Below, piece after piece: positions 42,600 through 55,943 of a DNA stretch of 64,000 bases. This stretch comes from Latrodectus hesperus (Eukaryota; Arthropoda; Arachnida; Araneae; Theridiidae), in contig CM075855.1 in assembly GCA_037975125.1 (NCBI GenBank), positions 82,087,085 to 82,151,084 on the forward strand. Reading direction: 5' to 3'. Position 1 is the first letter of the stretch, and every line of letters begins with the position of its first letter. The position numbers and the translations under genes are program-made. The notes beneath the pieces were generated by a model. It had not been told where the DNA came from. It saw only the letters and a list, made by a program, of their open reading frames with translations, and searched no databases.

Positions 42600-43900
42600 T
42601 GATCTAGTTTAGTAGTCTTCCGACCTTTATATCGATTAACTGGATCTATTCTCGTCGATTGAACTATCAACCAATTTTCATATCATCTAATTAATTCATC
42701 AAAAATGCTTTGCTGTATGATTTTAATTCATTTAAGAAACCTAATGATTTTAATAATTAAAATCATTAGGTTAACTAAAAAAAATTCCACTTCAAAACCG
42801 AAATGTTATTTAAATGAACAAGAAATTAAAATTCTCCTGAGATAAAGAAATAGTTTAAATTTATAATAAGGAGTTCCTAGATTTAAAAATGATGTTAAGG
42901 TTAGATGAGAATATTTAAACTTGAATAATAGTTGAATTTTTTTAAATTTTAATGTTCGCGCTTTAAAGTCTATCGCCATTACGTCACAAGGAATGGAACA
43001 AAATCTTTAAAATTAGAAATTAATCACTATGACCATGTAAGTTACAATCAGAGCCAAATTAAGGTAGGAGCTTAGGGAACTTTCTGATGTAGTGCCAAAG
43101 GTCATCACATTAGAAGGGACCCCCAAATAATATAGAAAATTTATTTAATTTAACGAATCGCTTCACTTGCTAAATTCAGTACAATCGTTTGCCAAATGGA
43201 ATTGAAATTGTTTTGTTGTGAAGCATAGAGTCCCCCGAAAGGAATTTTTTCCCTGGGTACGAATGGCTCAGTCGGGTCCTGGTTAAAATTATTACAAATC
43301 AAATTGAGCAGAGTCTGTTCAGTGATAGAATGTGAAGTGTGTGTATGTTGTTCTCTACTGTTCTACATATTCGTTTTGTTTATGCATGTAACACCAAATC
43401 TTTCACTTGACTTATTTCCTCAAGCCTCATGTTTTACATCTGTGGTGCGATTACAAAATTCCAAGAACAAAGATTAGAATGTACATTTCTTATATATGTT
43501 TAAATATAAGACAGCATTACTAAAATTACTATTTTTAGAGTTCTAAGCTCCTTGATAAAATTGATAACATCATACATAACTATCTCATTATTTTACACTG
43601 ATGTATATTTCATAATGATCAACTTTTTTGACACTTCGCATTTTAAAATTTAGTGTCAGCAAAGCAAATGGAATTAAATGTTTAATGATATAATATTATT
43701 ATGCCCAGTTAAAAAAATATGGGCAGTATAAAATACGAAATCCTATTTAAAATGAAAAACTGATCTTTATAAAAACAAATTAATTTTCACATGTAATTGG
43801 AAAAAATTAATATTTACAATTTAAAATTAAAAATATTCTTGTTTATTCTTCAAGGTTAATTACAATGTCCTACTATTCTATTTTCCATCATAGGAATGGT
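42600..43900. other. Spacer, no gene seen
   Basis: AT-rich. A slightly more GC-rich patch at 43040..43290 may be an old repeat, but I cannot classify it. Confidence 0.35.
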
Positions 43901-43904
43901 AAAA

Positions 43905-44230
43905 TACATACATAGTGGTGAAAGCGAGCCACAGACTGCATATTAAGATTAACGAGTTTGGAATACTCGCTCATCACCAAGTGATTTGTAATTTTAAACC
44001 ACGGTCAGGTGACGAGGTCGCATTTGAGATGGCATCCTCTTCTTCGCATCCACGTCACAACAATGGAAAGACTTTGGACGTCACGGATTAATATGGATAT
44101 GTCCCCAATTCACGAAGCTCCAACAACCTGGAGAAAGAAAATGTACCTACGGCAAACGAAGCTTCACTATGCAGATCTAAGGGAGACTGGTTTAAGCAAT
44201 TGAGACACTGGAGCTCAACGGTTAAATACA
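43905..44230 (+). repeat. Possible degraded interspersed repeat
   Basis: An island of higher GC (GGTCAGGTGACGAGG, CACGTCACAAC, GGACGTCACGGATT) in AT-rich surroundings. It resembles a repeat type I recall from spider genomes, but I cannot name it. The 64-codon frame at 44009..44203 shows no domain. Confidence 0.25.
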
Positions 44231-44985
44231 GCAAGGTTTTCACAAACCAATTGTTTTTTTGTTTTCTAGGATGAACATATATGCCAAAAATATTGACTTA
44301 ATTAACATAATAAAATTACTATTTTTAAGTTAAATTGTAAAAAAATGAAAGCCCTCCAGACGTAAGGATCAGTACATGGATTGCAAGAAACGGCAAATAA
44401 TGATCTCATAGACAATCAAGGTTCTCTACACTTTAATAGGCCGACTGCTATTCTCTCAAAATTCAATACAAACTGATCGCTTATCTAAAATCCCTTATTG
44501 CTGCACGGATGAGCAATTGTTTTCAGTAAAGGGACACAGCTAAGGAGGGAAGCATCCTTTTAAAATGATTGAATTCATAAAAAACTAAATTTCATCACAG
44601 ATAAATTGTTAAATAAAAATCAACGAATATGAATTAAATAAAATAGCGGCAACTTCATTCAATTATTTAGTGTGCCAATTTGATATTTATCCTATATGTA
44701 AAAGTAGAATCAATTTAATGAGACAAAACAAAAATTGATCAAATTTTTGCAATGAAAATTTTAGATGAATATTAAAAAATATTCCTTATTGAGATCTTCA
44801 TTATATCCTGAAAATTTATGTTAACCAACTTACATCAGTAATACCTCTGTTGTTGTTTTTCATAATAAAAAATATTTGTGTTCACAAAGATAAACATAGA
44901 CCCAAATTTATAAACATTTTCAGTTGCTAAAGATCGGTAGAAATCAATTAATGTCGTTGCTTTACACATTTTCTTCCCATTTTGA
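44231..44985. other. Spacer, no gene seen
   Basis: AT-rich, nothing recognised. Confidence 0.4.
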
Positions 44986-45047
44986 TCTGACTGCAAGTAT
45001 AAGTTTAAGCTGTTGCTCTTCAGCTTAAACTTATACTTGCAGTCAGA
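44986..45047. repeat. Perfect hairpin, 27-bp arms, 8-base loop
   Basis: 44986..45012 is the exact reverse complement of 45021..45047. The loop is TTGCTCTT (45013..45020). Pairing stops at both ends of the arms. No similar sequence was noticed elsewhere in the window. It could be a fold-back mobile element, a small-RNA precursor, or the product of a template-switch replication event. Confidence 0.95.
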
Positions 45048-46619
45048 ACTATACTGAGATAGCCTTGTTACTTCATTTATTAAAATTAGAGAAAAATATC
45101 TTAGTTCAGGGAAGACATTTTTAACTGCCTTAGCGTCCAGCTAAAAAATCTGTGAAGACTGTTATTTGCTCATTCGATTATTGCATAATTCTAAATTATT
45201 TTCTAAAGTTAGAAACACTTATAAGACCAAGCATATTTTCTTTCTAACAATTTTATGTTTTCTTTTATGTTTTCTTTTATTTTTTTAAGAGATAATTTCA
45301 ATATCAATAAGATTAATACATTTCTCTCAATTTACGTTTTATTGAACTAAATTAAAATGGAAAGTACAAATATATTCATTTTAAAATGCTTCTAATATAT
45401 ATATATATATATTAATTATACTTTCTTAAATAATCTGTCTCATTAAGTTGTTGATAAATGCAAACTTTAAAACTTATGTTAAATTAATTTCTTTTATAAT
45501 ATAAGAGAATTATATATATATATATATTTTTTGTGGAAGAAAATGTTATAAGAAATTTTAGCAATTAAATCATATTTTATTTTCTCTGATTTGTGGTACA
45601 TTGTACTTTCCTTATATAGTAAATATCTAAACACAAATTAAACGCAATACAAAAATATAATTTATCATGCAATTAAAATGAGAGTAAGCATGTGTTTGTT
45701 TAGTTAAATTAAAACCAAGAATGTTCAAGAAAGTTAGCAACAAGTTTCGAAACACATAAAAGGATTGAAGATTTTTTCCCAAATTTTTTATTTTCACTTA
45801 GGTATTTTATAATTTTATTGTTATTTATAAAAACAAATGAAATATCTAAGTATAAAAGAATTTGATTTTACGTAAGTAAGTAAATCATTCACACTCCCTT
45901 AGCATACATAATATACTTGCCTTTAGAACTTAAACTTATTTAAATTAAATCTAATGAAAAATTATTGTTTTAAATTTTCGAATTAAAATATTTTAAAAGA
46001 GAATAATTTTGATTAGCAAAATGTTTCAATTTCAGAAATTAAATATTGACACAAATGTAATCATATGTAACAATAAATAAATTAACAAAAATTAAAGGCA
46101 GAATATTTCACAATTTACTGATAATTTATTATTGAATTTCTGAATGAGTACATTAATTATAACAATAGTTATTATGTATGTATATTTTTATAGCAATATT
46201 TATTGTGCATTGCAATTGCTCATTATGCATATTTCTTTAGAATCAATTTCAACAACAAATATTCTCAGATTAATCGTCAGCTGACTTAAATAAATTTCTA
46301 AAGTTGTTTTAAAGATAACTTATAATTCTTTTATTGATGTAAAGCAACACAAAGTTATAATATAATGCATGACATGTCATGGTTGTTTATTTACAAAAAA
46401 AAAAACAAGTCTTAAGGTTTCAAGAGGCAGAATTCATTAACCAAAAACCTAGTTAAAACTTAACATGGGAACCTAACATTTGTATTTTAATCAAAATTAA
46501 TGTGACTTAATATTCTTTGATTGTAACTCAAAAAGTACATAATATTCTTGTTTTAATGCTATATTATTTATCCAATAAATGTGATTTAATAAGCTTTAGC
46601 ATTCAAATATGAAATGAAT
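45048..46619. other. Spacer with short TA runs, no gene
   Basis: Contains two short (TA)n runs (about 45396..45411 and 45511..45526). Nothing coding recognised. Confidence 0.4.
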
Positions 46620-46985
46620 TCATTGTTGCGCCTGCATACTTCCCTGTACCTAATTATGAGTTGGAATTCACCAGTAAGTGGTAGCAGCAGAGGAGAGGAG
46701 CCTTCACAATTTAGAAGAAGGAATCAAGTAGAAGACACCCTAAATACTTGGCCTGCCAACCTCTAGAAATCTGCAATCTGGATGAAAACAGGCGGGCAGA
46801 AGTCAAGCAAAATATCTCCCAATACTTGACTTGTCTCTTCCACAGATATCATTTCACTTGGAAGACATTATGACAACGACCTACTATCGTGTCCTAACCA
46901 GTTTCAGTGAACACGAGAGATCTTCGATTAAGAACTCACTATCTTCCGGTAATGATAAGAGGCCCTATCCCCGCGTACTCATAGT
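46620..46985 (-). mobile_element. Degraded tRNA-derived SINE (family of 61329..61614)
   Basis: On the minus strand, TACCGGAAGATAGTGAGTTC near 46955 parallels the tRNA-like head of the 61.6 kb copy (TTACGGAAAGTCGTAAGTTC). Further on, CTCCTCTCCTCTGCTGCTAC near 46700 parallels CTCCTCTGCTTGCTGCCTCC. No clear target duplication; limits are approximate. Confidence 0.45.
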
Positions 46986-49900
46986 CCTTGATTGCTTTCT
47001 TTAAATCAAATTTCTAATGTCTGTACACTATTTTATGAATTATTATTAGATATGTTATTCCAATTTTCATTCATATTGGAGGACCAAAGATTCTTAAGAA
47101 GCAATGTTTGGCAAACCTTTGTCGTTCAAATATACGTGGGAATACGTATGGTCATTGTATATCATAACTTCAAAATCGAAGGTCGAATAAATAAGGATTT
47201 CCTATTCTGACTTAGGACTTTCATCTTTTATTTGCGCAATGAATGAATATTTGTCATTTAATATTTCATTACAAATTGTTGTTAAAACTACATTTTAACA
47301 TATACCCTACGTATTATTCTGTTACATTTATAAAATAATTTTTGTAAATAAAATTTTTTAACCACAATTTCTTTCAAGATGCTTACATTTTTCCTAAGTT
47401 TGAAGTTAAGAACTTAAATATTATTTCGTCAACCATATTTGCTAAAAAAATGTATGTCGTTTGATCGCGTTGATTTAGCATCATATAAATTAGAATGATA
47501 GTTTTTATGTATTTGTGCTTCAGTGAGGATATATAAGTAAATTATTCTGCTTCTCCTATCCATTTCAATAAAAAAAAATTTGTAAAATCTGAACGACATA
47601 TTTTTATGGCCAAAATAGTTGTCTGGATAAAAGGTAGCTTCTCCAAGTTGAAATTATTCCTATAAAACTTTCAATTAATGCATATTAAATATAAATAATT
47701 TAGTATCGTAAACATTTTTGGTTACCTAAAAATGTTTTTGGTACTATATTATTAATAAGGTTAAATGACGCAATAACATTTTGGTAGATATTTTTGTCAT
47801 TTCAATATCTAAAATTTGGTTGAAAGATGTAGGTTATTGAAAATGTTTCCAGCTGCCCATTTCTATCAACCTGTAAACGCAAAGAAATCTTTTGAGAACA
47901 TCGATCAAATGAGGGGTCGACACCAAAGTTAGCACTCTCTTCCTTTCCCAAGCTGTGCCATAAAGATAGGGGAAATAGAAATTTATGGAATTTTTACTTC
48001 ACATAGGTCTTACAGACATGAAGATTTTTGGAAGACTCGAATGAGCCATCACCTAGAGAAATACTCTTCTTTCAACTAGAATGAGAGTGGAAATGCATAA
48101 AATTATTAAATAAAAATACCAAATAGATATTGTAATGATGAAAAATATAGGACTATATAAAAAATGAAATAAAATCATTGTAAAAAATTGTTGTGAAATT
48201 TTCAATTTAATTAATTAATTTATTTGAAATTTCAATTAATATTAATTTTCAATTTGTGAATTAATAAATTTTCAATCAATGAAATTATTCAATTAAATAA
48301 GCTTGATTATTTAAAATTTTGAAGGACAATGAAAATATGTGTTATCTATTTTTAATTTCATTTTGATGAGCAATCACTTTATATTATTTTAAGAAAGAAT
48401 ATTTGATCGAATACAAGTAATACTTCAAGGTTAAGAATATTTACGTAGATAACACTTTCAAATTTAGGCTATATTTCTTTATACGATCCTATAGAAAAAA
48501 AATATGTAAGAAAATGCGATTGATCATAAAGGATAGTTCAGTAACCTTTTGAATACAAATTACGTTACTTCAATATAACTATTTTTCAGCATTTTTGTTG
48601 AATTAAAGGAAGAATGTTTGTCAATTTTGAAGTATTAAAAAAATTTCTATAAGGAAGAAAATATTTGAAATACAGAAATTTTCGATTCTGATATTATGAA
48701 GAATATATTCATTAGTTCAAGGCCCATTAAAAAGCTTCTAGAAACTGCATTAGAGATACCTGTCAATAATTTATTGGCAAAAAGTTCGCATCAAAGAAAT
48801 GTTTCCTAATTTCTTTTGATAATAACACCGTGTTTTAAGACGTTACTCATAATTTTATTAACGTTCTTTGCACCTCTTTACGGTAGTATATTGCTTACAC
48901 TTTATTTGAAAATCATGGCACTTTTATTTAAAACACAATACGCTTTCTGTAAGCGTTTTTGATATTTGAATAAAAAATTTTTAGTGTTTAAAAGATAGCG
49001 ATGATCACCTGGGGACCAATGATTATCACCTATACAACTTAATTTTTTGTCACAGAAGTCAAAGTCTTATTTTAAATTATTTCAAATAACATATTATTTA
49101 ATTTGAATAACATAATAAATCTATAATATCAATAACAATCTGAAATTAAAAAAATATTTAAAAGGAAATTCTAATTATATGATTTAAATCTATGGACGTT
49201 TTATACAACTAATTTCATTATTTTTAATATTTTCTTCGATTAGTATCATGATTATATACAAGTATATATATTGAGTATATGATTATATACTTGTATATAT
49301 ATTGATGTTAATCGCCGTTTTGAAATAAAATTAATTTATTTAATTTACAAAACATTTTAAGCGTTTGTATTAAAAAAAGTTGTCATATTTAGAAATAATC
49401 CCTACACTTATTTAGTTGGTAAAAATAAATCTAAGTCCAAATGTTTCTTACGAAATAATGAAATAATTGCATGTATTTGTGTGTCAAAATATATGTAAAT
49501 TAAATATAAAGTAAAATGTCTTCAATATTTCTTTAAAAGTTTTCTAAAAGAAACAATGACGGCGTACAGATTTTAATTTTTTTTGATTGAAAGGAAAATT
49601 TTATTATAAGAGAAAAGCAATAAGGGATAGAAACATACACCGCAGCAACAATACATAAGCATATAAAATAGTCATATGACAATGACAACAGATACGGAGA
49701 AAAATGATACGAATAATTTTGTACTTTTGAATAATGTAAAAATATGCAAAGATAATTTTAGAGAAAAAAGATTGTTGCACGTAAAAGCAGAAAATCCTTA
49801 TCTGGACATATAACGCAAAATATTTAACAAATGTAATCCTCTTGAATAGCTAAGAAGACAGTTTTGCATGTTAGGGCTAAGGTTATTGATAAGATATCAG

Positions 49901-51375
49901 AGTTTAAGTTTCCACTCATAAGGGAATGTGCGATTTCCAAGAACACAAGAATAAAAGAAAATTTGTTGTAGCAGTTAAGCGTTTCCAGTGTGTCTCAAAG
50001 ATGCTTGACCAGATTTTGGTCATTCAAGAATGCTGGCCATTCGATATACCATATTGTTTCAATTTCAATTCCATTCTCTACACCACATGTTTTTAAAATT
50101 TCACATTAACATGAATAAAAAGGAAGATGCTAAAAATGGCTGCAGTGCAAGGTTTCTCAGTATCTCCTCTGCATACCTTACCGATAAGTTGCAACTTCAA
50201 AACATATCCATATCTATAATGATTGAATCTCATATCAGCTTATTTTTCAGTTCCATGCAAATATTTATTATGTAAGGAGTTTTTTCGGACATAAATTTCT
50301 CTTTACCATAAAATAACTTGATGTCACCCGCAAAAATAAACTGAGATTCGTAAGTAAACTGCACTTGACTGCAATCTCAGTGAAACTATTTCAATGTTCA
50401 TCTGCTCATCTTCTTTGGTTTGCATGTTTTTTGAATCAATAAAATGCTCCTCATTAGCTTACATGCATTGAGATGAATTTTTGGACTTTGGAACCTTGGT
50501 CGAATGATGAAACGAAACTCTTCTTGCATATGATTAGCATTGAGTGTTCTATAAAAAATTTTGACAATAATATATTAGTAACTAATTTCTTGTATCAGAG
50601 AACCACTTTGCTCCATTTGCATGTTAACATTCACTGTTTCAAAGATTCAGATATACAGCTTTGAAATGACTCGTTATTATAGTATTAGCATCCATTATAC
50701 TTCTTTGTGTTTCATGGATTCAAATTTCCTTATAAAACTGGTATTCATACATTCCTATAAATTATTTTGTTCAGATATTTTTAAATAACTTTTTAGGAAA
50801 TAAGAACAGAATATTTGAAATTCGCGATTGAGATAGTAAAAAAAAGAAGCTTCGTTGAGCTTTGCTTTCAAGACATAAATTCTTTTTCAAGTATTTACCA
50901 CCTTGATCATCATTTTTGCAAAAATTTCTCTTTCTGTTCTTTGCTGCGCTTTAAATATTATGCTTTAATATTATATTATTATAATATTATATTATGCTTT
51001 AAATATTACGTTTTAAATATTTTTTACTTAATGTTGGCCATAAACCTAAATATTTGCATAATTTCGGTGAAATCATGTGTAAGAGAAATTTATTCCATCA
51101 ATATATGCTTTAAATTATTGTTGATAGATTTTGATGGTCCCTGTTACACTATGTGACCATATGACAGCTGATCTCTAATATTTTACAGTATTTATTTCGC
51201 TTAAAACATAGTTTAAATGAAACAACAAATTTCTTTAAAAATATTCTTGCCAATGCAGTAAGCAGTTGTTTTCCTCTCCACAGATATATAGAATAAATTG
51301 ATATTTTGTGTAATACAAGTGAGCAGTTAATATAGCATTTTTATTCTATGTCTGGTACAGCCATTCATCATTATG
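46986..51375. other. 4.4 kb without a recognisable gene
   Basis: AT-rich. Local repeats only: a roughly 31-bp duplication at 49238..49305 and a TA/TTA palindrome-rich patch at 50955..51020. Frames at 46992, 50030, 50473 and 50815 (62 to 113 codons) have Leu/Ile/Phe/Tyr-rich composition typical of translated AT-rich DNA and are not called. Confidence 0.45.
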
Positions 51376-52207
51376 CATAGGTGCCAACTCTACTGATTTT
51401 ATCGGGAAACTCCTGATTTTTCATTTCTCCCGTTTTCCCGATAATATATGAAAATCTACAGATTTTTGGCACTTTCAGTGAAAAAATTTAAAAACAGCTT
51501 CAATTTTGAAGGAAAAATAGTGTATTGATTTGTTTTAGGAGCTGAAATAGCTAACAGATGGCGCATTAATACAATAATAACAATAATATACATATATATA
51601 TTATCTTTCTTAATATGTGTTCCTCAGAGTTTTGAGTGCACCATGAGAGGATTACGCTGTAACCAATAGGTTACTAAGACTTCAATGAGTTTTCAGTCAT
51701 ATAATTTACATTCAGAGTAGACATTAGGTGCCTGTTTAGATAAACAGTTCAATTAGGAGAAATATTTCTAATTATTAGTAATTTAATTAGGAAAATATTT
51801 CCGTCAAACAAAGTATTTGTCTCTAAATTAATATTATTTATGTTTTTATTTTTGTTTTTATGTAATTTTATAAGTTTAATACTTATAAATTGCACTAGTG
51901 TAGTACAAATTACCTTATAAAATAAATATTGAGACTTTGTTTATCATTTTTTACATGTAGTATATTCTTTTATGTTTAATAGCTCACTTATAAGGTTGAT
52001 AAATATTTTATTAAAAATTAACAAAAAATATTTTTAACATAAATTGTCCTCCGAATGTATAATCTAAACAGTAAAATTGGCTTTTTGCGGTACTACACCT
52101 TTAAACATTCTATTTCAAGCAAAAATATCACTAGTAGTGTTTCTTGTGATTTTTCCCTCAAAATCAGTAGAATCTACTGGTTTTTTTCCCTCCAAGGTTA
52201 ACAGGTA
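51376..52207. mobile_element. Small non-autonomous hAT-like element
   Basis: The left end is CATAGGTGCCAACTCTACTG (from 51376). The right end, read in reverse complement, starts TACCTGTTAACCTTGG (from 52207). Both are followed by an ACTGATTTT-type motif, which makes imperfect inverted ends. Flanks TCATTATG (51368..51375) and TGATTATG (52208..52215) match at 7 of 8 positions, a plausible 8-bp hAT target duplication. No coding capacity. Confidence 0.5.
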
Positions 52208-52240
52208 TGATTATGAAATCAGAGCATTTCACAAATAATT

Positions 52241-52420
52241 TGCTCATTTGATTTGCAATTCAAACACGCAGTCATCGTCTTATCAGGTGTTGCATCTAAA
52301 CACTGTATCATTTAATGTTTCTCATAAAATATCATTGCAAGAGAAATGGACCTACAAAAAGAGCAGACAACTAAGAATTTCTTCTACGAATACATGTGCA
52401 ATATATTTATTCAAACCATA
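52241..52420 (+). repeat. Diverged dispersed repeat pair, copy 2
   Basis: Counterpart of 42255..42430. It begins shortly after the right end of the hAT-like element, so that element probably inserted next to or within it. Confidence 0.5.
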
Positions 52421-53041
52421 TGGTGGCTGGTATTTCGTAATTGAAATTTCCATCCCTAAGTCTAATTAAATCATACGAAAGGCAGGTGGATCTTCATCTT
52501 TTCCTCCTACTTTTTCATCAGTAACATGGTACGAATAATGCTTTAATGATTGAGCAAAATGCAAGTGCTGGATGTGCAAAAATGAGATAATCCAACTCAT
52601 TTTTACACAAGCAGCAAATTAATACAATTTATTGACAATAACAAAATAAAGAATTAATCTCATTTTGGTTCATATTAATTGCAGGAGATGGACTTGATCT
52701 CAGTAAAAAAATGATATTGAATTAAACTTAGATAATGAAGAGTTTAAAACTCAAATTTGAAAAAATTACAATAATTTTGCCAGGACAAGTTATATGCGTA
52801 ATTTTTCACAAAAAAAGCATACACTTAAAAATTTTATAAAATAAGTTAGGTAGTAGTTTCTTGTGGTAATAATACTCTTTTTTGATTCGGTGTTCGCAAA
52901 TTTATAAATCGACTATAATAGTGTAACCTCATATAGACAGTCAATATGTAATATCAGTACGTGTACCTCAGTTGTTTCACAAGATTAATTGAGTTGAGAT
53001 AGCAAATTATCTAATAATGCAATAAAAGTATGTAGGTTTTC

Positions 53042-53131
<90 letters not shown>

Positions 53132-55870
53132 AATGAAAGTGGAAACCCACAAACACGTCAAAAATTAATCATTAATTTAGTTTAGTTTAATGCTTCATTT
53201 TTTTAGATTGATGATATACTATCATATAATTCAAATCATTTATTAATGATGATTTAATAGTAGTAATGAATATGGTTTTCGATAGTATTATGATACATTC
53301 ATACTTAGTTTACGTAAAAAAGTAAAATTTGTTGAAATTTTTAATGAAATCGAGAAACTATTCAATTTCAAATACGGATTTAGGCATGATGGTTGACTGT
53401 ATATAGTTCACTGTATTAAAAATTTGATGTTTGTTTAAACAAAGAAATCATATTAATTCATTCAAAATATAAATGCTTAGTTATATTCTTCGAAAAAATA
53501 TTATAGCCTTTTCATTCTTTTTTATAATATAACAAATGTTTTAGATTAATATGCTATTGTGAAAAAGTACTTTGTAAAATTTAATGAGGAGGGCGCAACC
53601 AGCATTAACAAATGTAAGTAAGAAAATAATTGTTTCCGAGACAGTATGAATACATTGAGTTTCTTTTAATCTGGCTCATTTATGTTTGGTAGTTTACATG
53701 TTTCAATACGTTATACGATTCTGATCAAATTTATCTGATATAAAATTCACTTTTACTTAATTTACATTAAAAAAACTAGAATAATCAATAAACTGATTAA
53801 ACGTTCCTTTTTATTCTTAAGATAAAATACGTGGAATTTCGAAAACCATGATTGAAACTGAGTGAATTATATTGGAGGCAAATGTAAGGATTTAGTCATA
53901 TACTTGAAATAATGCATGTGAAAATTGCAAGCAAACAAGCACAATGATTCAAAATATAAGGGCATTTGCATTTCAAATATTGTAGGAAATAAGATCACAA
54001 AAATTTTAAGTGAAAAGGAACTACGAAATTTCAAACTGAAAAGTTGATTAGTTATTAAATGCTGTAAAAATTCACCATGCAAAAATTATAATTTGAAATC
54101 CATTATAAAGTATATGAATTTTTAAATATCATTAAGGAGTTCAATACAAGTTAATGTCAAAAATTAAAATACATAAGTTTTATTTCTTAATCCTAAAAAC
54201 TATATGATTTTCCAATTTCATGTAATTAATAAAAAATTCGATACAGATTTTTGAGACAAATTAAATAATGCTATACACATAAAAATCACAAATTAACACC
54301 AAATGGTATGTTTGTCGCTCTGCGAATATTTTCTGCACCCGAAAAATGATTTAATAAGTTTAAGTAAGTGCCGAATAAACAACAAATTTCGACGTCTATG
54401 GAAAGAGTCAAATACACGAATTGTTAAATTGTGGATTAGAGGCCTAATCATTCAGCTTGTATTGCACGATAAAATTATTCCTTAACAGTGGAAGGAATCA
54501 CAAATAAATTGAAAATGTGATATTTTTAAGGGAGACTGTGATAGATAACGTTAGTTACTGTTACTATGTGATGCTGAGGAAAAATTGATTTTTGACAAAT
54601 TTATATAATTTTAATTCGTTCATAAAAGTAATATATCATCACTGATCATTCTTTTGAATCTCATCCGATTCATTATGCATCCTAAAATGAAGGGATGAAA
54701 ACTCCCAGTTTTCATGCATGATTATATGATTGTATGATTATATATAGTTGATCACCTCCAGTATAGAGTTATATCTATTCATCGCGGGGCGCTAACCTAC
54801 GACATTATGCTTTATCTTTCTCAGTTAGTCAGAAACTTATTTGCTTTCATTATAAATGTTACACGTTTTTTGTTATTAATGTTATTTATTACATTTTCGA
54901 ATTAAAAAAGTACAGAATGTGAAATGGATAATAAAGGGGAAATTTTAACAACGCTAATAAACCTGATTGTTTCTACTTTTGAGGAGCAGTATAAAGTATT
55001 TAAGATTCAAAGGGAATTTTATAGTACGTGTCAAAAAAAGGGAAAATGTAGATGGTTTGTTATTACACTGTAATATTCACAAAGGAAATGTTAAATTTAC
55101 TATCCAAATATTTAGGAATTTGCTCTCTTAGAGTCATTTTAAAATAATTATCTCCCATATTTTACATATTAAAATATTTGTTTAAATTTATTTTAATTTT
55201 AAATTATTTATTTTCTATCATTTTTTGCATGATAATTTATTAAATTATTTAATTTCTATTATTGTTTTGCGATGTTGTTTGAGATAAAATCATATATCAG
55301 AGAAAATATTTTTATTTTGAAAGAGAAAGAGATATTATTCATAAAAATATTCCAAAGACAGAGCTTCGTATAGCCTTCGTTTGGTAAAAATTTAAATTGT
55401 TCTAAGAAAAATGCTTATATATAACTGCAAAATAACAGAATTTTTTTTAATCTTAACTATGAATGTCATAGATATTCTTATTACATTATAATTCTAGAAA
55501 AATAGAAGGGAGTTCTATTATTTAAAAGTACAATTTAACTCTTTATATAAGATAACTGTTTCATATTATTCTTCTTTATGAAGCAAATTTGACTCGCAGC
55601 AGTGCATTTTAAGTAACCTTTATTCGCATAGTAATCAACTCAGATTTTTTATGAAAATTACCAAATTTCTCCCTAAAAAGGCCAATGTGATATTATTGTT
55701 GTTAATCATTTAAAAAAAGTAAAGCATATTAAATATCTCATGTGTGTATTCATGAGGAATATATGAAGCAGGTGCGAAAATTGATGAAATGAGATTTCAT
55801 GTCATCCAATGATGTGGAATTAAAATAAAATCCTTGCGTTTTTAGGCTTATTGACAAAGCTGCTTTTCAT
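52421..55870. other. Upstream region of the spidroin, no gene seen
   Basis: AT-rich DNA with (TA)n at 53046..53129. Frames at 53867 (minus) and 54303 (plus) have no domain. Distal regulatory elements of the silk gene could lie here but cannot be read from sequence. Confidence 0.4.
53046..53129. repeat. (TA)n microsatellite
   Basis: 84 bp of uninterrupted TA. Confidence 0.95.
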
Positions 55871-55922
55871 CACGACGCACGGCAGTATAAAAGTGGTAAA
55901 CGATTACCAATGGTCACTCAGT
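55871..55922 (+). promoter_or_regulatory. Core promoter of the spidroin gene
   Basis: TATAAAA lies at 55886..55892. Two CACG motifs are just upstream (55871..55874 and 55878..55881), as has been described for other spidroin promoters. Initiator-like TCACT and TCAGT sequences at 55914..55922 put the start about 30 to 34 bases after the TATA box. The 5' UTR would then be only about 25 to 30 nt before the ATG at 55944. This also shows that the in-frame ATG at 55851, upstream of the TATA box, is not the start. Confidence 0.7.
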
Positions 55923-55943
55923 TGGAATTTCCTAACTACTAAA

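Noticed and set aside
50815..51156. 113-codon hydrophobic frame
   Set aside because: Composition typical of translated AT-rich DNA; no signal peptide pattern, domain or splice context.
55851..55943. 31-codon N-terminal extension of the spidroin frame from an ATG at 55851
   Set aside because: It lies upstream of and across the TATA box, and the signal peptide begins at the ATG at 55944.
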